A stretch of DNA of 64,000 bases from Hydractinia symbiolongicarpus (Eukaryota > Cnidaria > Hydrozoa > Anthoathecata > Hydractiniidae), in the NCBI RefSeq assembly GCF_029227915.1, contig NC_079878.1, positions 4,526,001-4,590,000 on the forward strand, written 5' to 3'. The translations under genes and the position numbers were made by a program. Positions 23,701 through 35,300 of this stretch are shown here, in pieces. The notes beneath the pieces are model-generated. The model was not told where the DNA came from. It saw only the letters and a program-made list of their open reading frames with translations, and ran no database searches. Position 1 is the first letter of the stretch; the number at the start of each line of letters is the position of its first letter.

Positions 23701-26700
23701 TGAAATAGGTTGTTTTAGGTTTTTTGCCGACATCAGCCAGTGCATGAACAAAAAAAGTTTGCGAAATTTGTTTATCTGTTTCCTGTAATTTGCAGAGCTT
23801 GAAACGCTGATAAGAAAAATGTATAGTATCATATGCTATTGACCAACAGTTAAGAAGATATAAAGGTTTAAAAATTATGTTGACATCAGCAATGGTCCGT
23901 AAAAAACCTACAAATTTGTATACCCGTTGCCTTCATAGTATAGATCTTAAAACGCTGATCTAGAAAACCTATAGGATCATGTATCTTTGACAAACGGTTG
24001 GAGAAATATTAAGGTTTAAATGTTTTTTGATGGTAATCCCTAGTTACCCACGCAGTGAAAAAACATTGACGGCACCACCACGTTTCCAAGTTATTCAGCG
24101 TCAATTTTTTAAGTGCAAGATAATGGCTACATTAATTTAACATACTTTCCTTTGACATTAATGATAATTTAGCATTAAACTTTGGTAAATTACAGAACAA
24201 TTTTATGGGCGATGTTTTACAGACATTATTAAGAAAATATTAAAGAATATAATCCACTTTGCAAAACTCACAGACAGACAGACAGAACTGGCGTATTATT
24301 ATATAGACTAGCCGTTAGCCCGTGGAAAAATCCACAGGTTTGCCCGTGCTTTATATTTACCCGTCGCAACAAAGTGGATAAAAATATATCGCATTTGATA
24401 TTCGTGTTTCCGTAACATAATTTTCTAACTCAGCGGGGGGTCCGCGCAGAGACAGACAGACGGAATACGGCTATTATTATAGAGACTAGTCGTTAGCCCG
24501 TGGAAAAATCCATGAGTTCGCCCGTCCTTTATATTTACCTGTTGCAACAAAGTGGATAAAAATATATCACATTTGATATTCGTGTTTCCGTAGCACGATT
24601 TTCTAACTCAGCTGGGGGTCCGCGCAGAGACAGACAAAATACGGCTATTATTAAAGAGATATTTCTAAAAAGAAAAAAACTTCACATGTGAATATGTAGA
24701 ATTACTTACACTGTGACACCACAATTGTTTAACTTATTATATGCTAACTGTTAAAAACTACTTGTGGTGCAAATATAAACTTAAAGCTTTCCAATACGAA
24801 ACAAAAAAATAATTATTTGAGGAAACAAAGTACAAAATTATCACTTTGGTGAACATTGTAAGTCTTTATGCAAATTGTTCCTAAGTAGTGCCTCTCTGAT
24901 CCACACATATCTTCCAAAATATGAATCTGTGTTCTATCAATAATGTGTCTGGATGGAATTACGGTAAAAGTCATGGACGGGAAAAACATTGGAGTGCTCT
25001 TATTCAACTATTAAATGTAATGGAGGGCAAATAAGCATACAGACTAATAGCTAGCACTGTATATTATAGATTAGTTTAAAATCTTCAGAAAATTCCAAAC
25101 TGTGCAGACCATGCGGAAAAAATTACCATTAAAAATATCTTGGAAGGAAAAATATTCACATATTGCTGAATTTGGACTGTAGGCACCATTGCCACTCTTT
25201 TAATTGAGCAAAATACATGTCATGTAATACAAGGTCATGAAGTGGTAAATATAAAACCCTAGCCTTTTTCTATGTATTTCTGTCCATGACAAGGTAATTT
25301 TTTGTTACTTCATTCCTGGAACGGAAATATAAGGGTGAAGTATGTGGTTACCGAAAAATTTGACTTGGTACTCAAAATTCAACTTTTGTGTGACCTGTGA
25401 TCATGTATTATGACACTCATATCATTTTACATTTTGACGTTTGGTTGATGATTTTTCAATAATTATCAAATCTATACTGCAGCATAACATTAAAACACTG
25501 AACGAACAGAGAGGCTGGGTTGTACTGCGTTGTATTCACTGCGATGGTTTACTAATTTGTTCGCGGTGTCAATCCGCCCCTCAACCTGGCTTCAAACTAT
25601 CTTTTCACTAGTGCTATCTTATATCCATATCGATTGTAAAACCAGGAATCATTTATTTCCTTTTGTCGTCAAAGGCATTTTTCTCACATGTTTTTATCAA
25701 AGAAAGTTTTTTTACTGAAAGAGTTGTACTGAAAGACTTTAACCATTCTTTTTCAGACAACTTATGAGAATGTGCAGAAGATTTATTTATAGTAGCATGT
25801 GTTTACATTGTATTAAAAATTAACAGGTCCTTCAAGAGCTTGTGACAAAAATTAAATTGTAAATGAGCAATGCTAAAACAAAAAAAGATTTGAAATAATT
25901 CCCACAACAACAATTTTTATGCAGTTAGGGATTTGAAAATAATATACTTTTATACATGTAAACAAAATAATATTAGAATTATACTTAAAAATAATAAAAC
26001 CACAAGAAGACACAAACCAAGCTTCAATGAATAATGCTCAATGTTTAAATCATTGAAATTTTTAATGCTGTGGTAAAATAATGATAATTGCTCTTATAAG
26101 TATATTAGTGTTTGTCTAATACATAGACTTTTCCTGACTCGTTATTTTGCAACATTTGAAATCAAAACCTGCAAGAATTTCCCAAATTATATGATAATGA
26201 CATATCTAAAAGAATAAGGTAAAAATTTATGTATTAAGTCAGGGATGAAAATGTAGTATAATGACTGTGCGACAAGAAACAGTTTCATATATTTTATTTA
26301 TTAGGTTTTAAATGTATGTTTTGTTTTTGCCATTAGGGTCAAAAAACATTTTGAGTATCATGTAACATTCTTAGCAACAACTTTTATGTAATGCTTTTTA
26401 TTTTTAGGAATTTAAAGAACATGGCTGGTCCATGTTACATCACAGAAAGCTTGACCAAGAGAAAGGAAGGTAATAAATTTACGTGGACGTAGGTTAAGCC
26501 ATTGCATTTCACTTCATTATTAAGGCTGAAGAATTAGGAAATGAATGAAAATAATTGGCATTGTATCTTACATGAGGACGCCAGCTGAGGTCAAAATTGG
26601 ACAAATTACCCAAAGCTGGAGCTGTTTCAGACTTCACAGTTTTATAGCATAATGAATCATGATATCTACACAATGGGTGCAACAGATTAACAAGTTCTGA

Positions 26701-29307
26701 AAACAATTTTGACATATAAACACTAAACAGTAAAAGGTTGAGTATGACCTTGGAGGAAAGAATACGGAAGGAGAAACAACTTCATTTCTGTACGCTTTAA
26801 ATGTATTGAATTTTCTTTTTCGCAAAAAATTGATCAAATTCCATATTCTCCTTTAATAGGGGCTAACTTTTTTCTATTGAAATCTGACTGTAACACGCTG
26901 CAGGCACGTGATATTTGTATGGAAAGTGTGCCTAATATAAGACGGTAAACATTGCTGTTAAAAACTTCAATAATGCGTTTGGAAATAAGCGTTTAACCAT
27001 GATATTAACCTATTTTTGCAGGCTTGAGTATACCACTTTGATCATGAAAAAGAATATAGATAGATATGCGCCGGACGAGTGCCGACAAAATGTGTGCTGG
27101 ATTAATGTTTATTCGAACTAAAGAAATAACTTCTAATAACAGAACGTCGTTTTAAAACGAGATATAAACTTTTACTTTTTGTTTACACAAGTGTCGAGCA
27201 TGTGCTTCTTCGCTAATTATGTTAACATAAGAACAAAAGAAATTTTACCGATTTCCATATGGCTTCTTGTTTTGATAATATCATCAAATTCATCATCAAA
27301 TTATCTAATTGTTTTTATAACCAATCATAGTTGCGAATTGTTATTCACGAATAATTTAGTCACACAAGCGCCAAAATGTCAAATTAAGTTTCTATACAGA
27401 TACCTGCTAGAACCTCACGCAGTGTTTTACTAGATTTAAAAGAGTTGTTTCTCCTTCCGTAATCTTTCCTCCAAGGTATGACATACGATCCTCTACATTA
27501 TTGATCAGTGATCCACTGATATTGATCTGTTCCTTTAAAAACTAGAGCAAAATCTGTATTTTACCTGATGAGGTATTTCCATATCCTACTGTTGCATAGT
27601 TGTTCTCTCAACTATTTCACATTCTTTTCTACTATTTAATTGCTAGTATTGGTTTCAAACATGTACTAACAAAACTGATAATAAATTCCATATTTAGGTC
27701 GTAACCGTAAAAGGGCTAAAAATTTAGTTAAATTTCTCAGTTCACTTTCCTTTATTGTAATCAAAGTAGTATGCTTATTTGATAAATTTTCTGATGTCAA
27801 CCCTCTCGATGAGGAATAATGGATAGCAGCAAAAAAAGTTGATGTATATAGAATTTATTTTAAATGGTCATGAAGCAATTCAAATTCATCTTTTAAATTA
27901 TTTATATGCAATAATTATAAAGAAGTATATTTACTCAAAGTGAGCAATTACACAACCTTTACTTCCTCATAAATTACATCAGGCTCAATGAATTGTTAGG
28001 ACTCAGAATTGAGTGTTACACTAATGAATTTAAACAGTTCGTTATTTAGAAGTAGATCTAAACAAGTAGATACAGCGTTCCTTTAACTCTCAAACAATTG
28101 TACCAAATTCATTTTTACAAGACTCTACAGCTTCTTGTCTTCCTTTTAACATGTATTCATGAAACAAGGTTCTGTCATTTTCTCCATGTCGCGCTCTTGT
28201 TTGTTGCTCAGGCACTATCTCATTGTCATTTCCAGCGAGTTGTTCCATAATGTTGGTTTCTGTTCGAAATATCTTGCATTATAAAGCATCTTCCTCGTCT
28301 CATTTCAAAAAAATTAGCAGCTTATCACGACTTTTTGTGACTTTTATACATATGGATTTTCATTTTGGTGTTAAGAGAGAGGCTTCTTGTAGAGTCTTGC
28401 AAACTGGCTTAAAAATGCAGAACAAATCAAGTTTTATACCTTTTATACTTCTTTGTAACTCTTAATGTTAGCTTGAATCTTTTTCTTTGAATGGTTGCGA
28501 GTAGCAATTATTTGGCTGTTGCAAAACCAATACAAATTGGGAGATTGTGTAAGTGGGATTTTAAAGGTGCACAGTTTGGTGCTCAACTAACACTTTGCCT
28601 TTTATAATGTACAGACTCTATTCCTTGAAAAATAGGTTGGCGCTTAAATAAGTACCATCTTAAGTTAACTTTTTTGAAGACTTAATATTGCATTGCAATT
28701 GTCTAAAAGTGTGAATAATAGCTAGCTCGATTTTATCAGCTACACATAGTAAATAATGTTACCAGAGGCCCTCCATCAGCACACATTCCAATCTATTGAA
28801 AGAATAATTTTATAAAAATTAACCTGTTTGTGTGTTCTTCCTTTTGGAATTTTTGTAACAGACATAACTAAATTTATTATGTAAGTGTTTCTGGAAATGA
28901 AGTTTTGTTATTTGTTTGTTGCTTATCTTATTCCTTTTGTATGATTAAATAAAATAATGCTTAATTTGTAATTATTTTTTTTTTACTCCATTGACTATAA
29001 GTGAACTTTTCTCCATAACTAGCATTGACAACTACGATAATTTATTCTTTAGAGACATTGTTCATGAATGTGAACTATGCAATGATTCCAACTTTGGTCT
29101 GTTAGCATTTACAAAGCATATCCACAGTGAAAAGCATCAAGATAAGCTATCTGACTGGAAAGGCCACAGCAGAAAAAGTGTGTCAAATGTTCTACAAGGA
29201 ACTGGCCCACCATCCCTTATGAATATAAATTTGATGCCGCCACAAAATCACCAGCAAATGTGTACACCTTTCAGATTTTTAAATGAATTACCACCACATC
29301 AAAACAG
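20759..29307 (+). CDS. ZNF106: ZNF106-like exons 1-3: paired C2H2 fingers
   Basis: Exon 1 (19 codons) carries the first finger's Cys pair, YCDLC; exon 2 carries its His pair in EFKEHGWSMLHHRKL. Exon 3 carries the second finger, HECELC...FTKHIHSEKH. Both have C-x2-C-x12-H-x5-H spacing, as in matrin/U1-C fingers that bind RNA or structured nucleic acid. The HECxLC finger beside a linker ending EKGRD is the part most like vertebrate ZNF106. Intron 1 (5.6 kb) and intron 2 (2.6 kb) are large. Confidence 0.85.
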
Positions 29308-32300
29308 GTATGTCAGAAAAGGGTTTTTTAAGTTTCTATTGTCCCTTTAGCAATGGAGCAATTTAGTAGTTAACAGGAAAAAAACCATGTCTATTTATTG
29401 ACTTAAAACACTTAAAGACTCTTAAAGACTTTTTGATGGATAATAAACAAATCAAATTAAATTTCTTGCACAAACAATACCAAGTATATTTGTGTAAACC
29501 TTGTATAGAATGACACAGCACTTTTAATAAATATTTTATCCCAGGAGGTAACAGTAACTGACATCAATTTAAGATAACTGCTCAAGTCAACTTGGCAGTC
29601 AGAAGAATCAGAATTATTGCAACAAAATGTCTACTTTTAAACACAAGATAAACACATAGTAAACAGAAGACTTTAAACTTTGTAAACTTTAAAAAAGTAT
29701 GAAATTTAATTTGAAAAAGACGTGAATACTTTATTAAAAATTGCATCTACATTTTTTGTGATGTGTAAAATATGTAGTTACAAGGATTATATAATTTTCC
29801 ACGATTTTGACTATAGTGGCTAACTGCTTTATTTCCCCTTTTCTACTGAATTCGAGATAAATCCAATTAAGCGTATTTAAAGTTTAGGATAGTTTTTTGT
29901 AAAGTTTTGTTTGCTAATATTAACTTGTATCAATGATCTGTAAAAAATAAAAAGTAAGTTATTTTAGGACGTAATGTTTTCAATAATAAAAAAAGAAATG
30001 CTTAATTTAACCACTGGCGAGAAAAACGGTATATTAATTTAAAAAATTGGTGTTTTCTTTACCATAATTAAATTTACCAACTTTGTGATATGAAAGTGTT
30101 TTAAACGATCCAGTTGCAGCTAGTGTAAATGTTAATTGGTTATTTGCTAAGAGTTTGTGATAGTTATACGCTTTGTGCTTTACCATTTAGCTATGATCTT
30201 GATAAACAATGTTGCTTTGCTCGTTAAAGTCACAATTAATTGCCGGCCAATTTGTTGGTTTCTATCCTTACAGTCCATTGTCAAGTTTGGGCTTGTGGTA
30301 GTTGTTCTCCTCAGATTATGTATTTCTTGCTGTAGACATATAATAAATTCCTAATACAACAGTTTGTCGACCTTACATGTTTAAAATTCCTGTAAATACA
30401 TCAGATTTTAACAAATATTTTTTAAATAAAACCTCTATAATGTATAATCTTGCATTAACTCAACATTGCAGTTGATATTTAGGTAAAACAAACCATTTCC
30501 ACTAGGTTTACTGTTAAGATTTATTGCAGGTGTTAATTTGCTACACAGAATTCATATTAATGAACATGCAAACATGTTTATAAGATAATTGTGATAAAAT
30601 TTGGTCAATAAATTATTTAAATTTTTTTGTTAGGAATCTGCTACAACTGAATTCCAGGTTTCCTTCAGGAAATGCTATTCCATTTAATTTTTATGGGAAG
30701 ACACTTCAATTACAACACAATAAGGGAATCAATGCTATAAACTATGATGCTTTAAGAGCTTTGCCACGACAGAACTCCATGCTTTGTTCAGCAAAGGCTG
30801 TGGCATTAAACTTTCATCAAGAACCTCGGGTACAAAGAGTGAAACGAGCCAGTAATACCAATCAGAATTCTTTAACCTACAAAAAGTACTTTTCAGGCGA
30901 AGAGAGCCCTGTTAAAAAAAGAAAAATAGAAAATAAAAAACAAAAAGATGGAAAGTCTGCTCTGAGTTCGTTGCAGTTGATGTGTCAATCAATGTCAAGT
31001 GATGATGACTGGACACCTGATTCTAATAAGCAGGTACAGTCAGAGAAGAATATCTCTAACTTAAATGAACGCCTGCAAGGACTTTTAAGGAAAAGTCAAG
31101 CAGTCGTGGACAGATACAGCAAACATAGAAACTTAAGTAAAACAAAAAGAGACGAACGAATGAAAAGGACAATAGCAGGCAATCAAAGCAAACATGGAAA
31201 CCTTTCAGGTGATTCAGAAGACCATTCAGACGGCAATGCTAATCTTAGTGAACCTTCTAGCATCGATTTTCAGTCAACTGTTGATATTAAAAAACAGCCG
31301 GTTGCAAAGGCTAACTTAATAACGAAGGACCGATTTCGACATTTATCCGGGAAGACACTCGAACTTTTACAGCAAACAAAAGAAGTTACAATACCTGTTT
31401 CAGACATTCATGCATGTTCATTATATAACACAGCAAACAATAGCGACCCAAATCAGGTAAAAATTTTTTATTTATTTTTCATTTTTTTAAACTCACTAAA
31501 AACACAGCCCTTTAATACTCACTACATTTCGAAGCCATTATTAATATAAATTCATTTCATTAATAAACACTACATGTTTGAAGGCTTCCACGTTTATTAA
31601 AGCACTATTTCTTTTTTTTTTAAAAAGTTCCAGTGTACCTTATTATCAAAAAATGCTGTCGTCTAATAAACGATGCATTCTTTAAAGCTACATTTACACT
31701 TTAGGTGGATGTAAAGTATAACAACAACATTAATTCCTCCGTATTACTTAGCTCTTATTTTTCGTATTTAATTTTTATGAGCTGTAGCTCAAAATCAATC
31801 ACTAAGTTTTTTGTCTATTATCTTGTTTTTTATTCTGACTTTATTCTTCCTTTTATTTGTCACATTTACTATGAAGGCCTGGAAAAATCAGTGGGAACCA
31901 TTGTTTTGTTGCTGTGTGAAAAAGAAATGGCCATAACAATGAATTAACTATTTCTTACAGTTATTTATACAGAAGTTTTTTCAATAAACATCCCCTATTT
32001 AGCACCAAATCGCTTACACAACAAAAGTTATGCAATGTTAAATAAGTTACAGACAGTAACGAGCACTTAAACGTGATGAAATTTTAAATAAAAAAAATTG
32101 ATTATAGTCATTGAGTTTGTAACTAACTTCTAAATTCTTATTATATTTTCTGCTTTCTGACTTTATTTAGCTACAAATTTTGATAAATATTATTGCTTAT
32201 TCATGAGGATATTATATCAAAATGCCAGTAAGATATCAGACCACCCTCAAAAGAAATGAAGAACAACCACATATATGATGTTGATCACTCTAATGTTTGT

Positions 32301-35300
32301 TTTTTTAATTTCTATAATACAAGAGGTAAACTAAGGGTGCCTTATATTATTTATATTTTATCACAGAACATCAGCCACATATTTTTTTATAGGGGACAAG
32401 CAGAGATAATGCAAAAAAGTTGAACAAAACCCAAAGCAATAGTGCACAACACGATGACAATGAGACTAAGACAAAGAAGAAGAAACAGAAAAAAACAGTG
32501 GAAAAGGTAACAATTGTATTGTATTTCCCCCTTCAGCTTCTTTTGATACTACTAATGTAAACAGACCATAAAGTCTCAGGCATGACTTTGCTAGGTTTAT
32601 GTTGAAACTGCTGCCACACTGGAAGCAAATATTTTAACACAAGGACAGACCTATTTTTTAAATCAGTACTAGATTATCATAACAAATTTATGTTACATAT
32701 TTTTACTTTTAGTTTCTTCCTGAACAACCAAAAAAATGTACAGAAAAGAGGAAAAACAACACCGCTTTAGAAAGAGGAATGATACCCCTATCTGATAAAG
32801 ACATATTTTCAAAACCAAATGATCCAATTAGTAATGAAGTTAATAAACAACTGGCTTTTATTACTTCAACAGATGCAGTTAAAGTGTCACCAGAGGTACT
32901 GTCCTATTTTTGGCTGTTGTATTAGGATCAGCAAAAATATCAGCTATGAGGGCAACCTGCACAAGAAGCTTTCCTTTAAACGTTGTCATTATTAAAAATG
33001 TCATTGTTCAAATTGGCGATAGCATGAAAAGCTTATGATGTTTGAAGCCAAGACTTTCTGAGCAGTAGCATAACGATCTTTGTTAATAATTTGATGCACA
33101 TAAGCTCAGAAATGTCAACACATAATCCATTTTTTAACTCTTTAGAAGTTTCAGGACACCTTACCATTGTTTGAAATTGGAACACCGCCAACACCTGGAA
33201 CACCATCTCTTGACTCACCGATAAACACTTCACATGCAATTGTCACTAACCCAATACAATCTACTGTCATAAGCTCAATGCAATCCACTGTCACAAGCCC
33301 AGTACAATCAAATGTCGCAAGCTCGGTACAATCAACAGAAGACAATGCAACAAAGCTTTGCAAATTTAAAAAGAGAGACGGTAAATTTTGCAATATGAAG
33401 TCTTTACAAAAGTGAGACATTTTTTCTTTTTTTTTATATTCTTTTTTTTCTTTAATAAGAACAACCCAAACAATCAATAATTTTAAAAACCACAAATATT
33501 ATTACCCACGCATTAGAAATAAATATATCATACCATGCAGATATATTGTTATGTACTGTTTGTTTTAACGTTACCCCTGACACCTTTAAAATAAAACGTA
33601 AATCTAGCTGACGAATGATATTACGTCACTAATGGGCAAAACATTCTCCATCGTACTTCCTTTCATGGCAAAATGCTCATGCAAAGGTTGTTTGTTTTAT
33701 ATTCAACCTTTATTTTGCTTATGTCTTCAAAATAGTTCTTGCACTATTGGTTGCTTTAACTGTTCTAGTAGATAAAGAAATCCAACTTTAAGCAAACAGT
33801 GGTTTCACAATATTTAAAATTGATAGAGTTGCATCGATAAATCACAGCAACTTTGTAGCTACCTTTGTTTAATTCTTATATTATTTTTCTCAATAAAACT
33901 ATTTCATTTACGGACAGTTCGTATTTCGATTGGGCTAGGTCATGTTTTGTTTATGATTCTTTATCTGAATTTTTTTTATGGACATGTTTAATATGATAGT
34001 TTAGTAGGCGACGTTTCGGGAGATCCTTCTCCCATCATCAGGCAAAGTAAAATTATGTTGAGCATGTATTTATATAATTGCAGAGGATCGAAATTCATAA
34101 AAATTAACCAATCAGAAACGAGCTGATAATTACAGTTAATTACGGTAATTAACATTTTCGGACCTAGATGTGGGTAACTACTTCTTCTGTAGGGCTGGTA
34201 ACCAAATCTCAGGAAGTTGATAAGAGATGCTGTTTATGTGTTACGTGCTACACTGTTGATGGTTTCTTTAATCTTCCTGGCCGTTGTTCTGGATTCTCTG
34301 TCAATGATTTTCTTCTCATCCCAATTAAACTTATGACTTCTGCTCCAGCTGTGGTCCACAATTTCGTTTTTCTTCACATCTCCGTTTCTCACTGCGCACA
34401 TATGTTCTTGTACTCTTTGCTTAAACTTTCTTTTTGTTTCGCCTATGTACACTGGATCACAATCTTTACACGGGATTTCGTAAACAACATTGCATTGCTC
34501 TTTCAGGTTTATTTTGTCTTTTGGTTTAGACAAAGTGCTTCTTAGGGTGTTTTTAGAGTTAAGAATGCATTTGATCTTGTGTTGCCTTAAAACTCGACGA
34601 AGGCTCTCTCGCTAGTACCTGGTACAAAGGGTAGGAATGTTGATGCGATGAAATCCTCTGATGTTTCCTTGTTGTCTCCGTTGCATCTTCTCTTCATTTT
34701 ATTTTCCACTTGCGTGATGACTTTATGACTGTATTCATTTGCGCTTCTCGTTTGATGACTTCTGTAGGATCCTTCTTGAGAAGTTTGTAAGGCCCGTTGT
34801 TGATGTGTTCGTTGCACTTGTCGATGTAGTCAGGTGTACTCATGATAACCGTTGTTCTCCCCTTGTCTGCCGGTAGGATTATGATATCTTTGTCCTTCTT
34901 TAGATTCTTCAATGACAGTCTTTCAGATTTTTGCAAATTGTCCTTTGGTGTTTTGCTTTTCTGTAGCGTGAGGCTTACTTTAGCTCTTACTGTGTCTGCC
35001 TCTTCTTTTGGTAGATCTTTAATTGCCTCTTTCACTTTCGCAACTATTTCCTTCTTTGGAATTGAAGCTGGTGTCATACAGAAATTCATTCCTTTTGATA
35101 GAAGGTTTGTTTCTTCTGTCGTGAGGTGTCTGTTGGAGAGATTGACAATCCATTTGCTCTTGTCTATACCCGTTTGTGAATCATCATTGAATCTGTCATT
35201 GATTTTCTTGATCCAGAACAACGGCCAGGAAGATTAAAGAAACCATCAACAGTGTAGCACGTAACAAACACATAAACAGCATCTCGTATCAACTTCCTGA

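Larger units (their letters stand above)
20816..26407. other. ZNF106-like intron 1, repeat-containing, no other gene found
   Basis: This 5.6-kb intron holds the tandem repeat family at 23640-24660, a more GC-balanced stretch at 22200-22810, and two overlapping opposite-strand frames near 23030-23430 that I could not link to any protein. I see no strong nested gene. Confidence 0.5.

Noticed and set aside
34168-35237. Plus-strand frames of 125 and 131 aa
   Set aside because: They are antisense shadows of the Penelope-like endonuclease and N-terminal fragments, which match known proteins on the minus strand.
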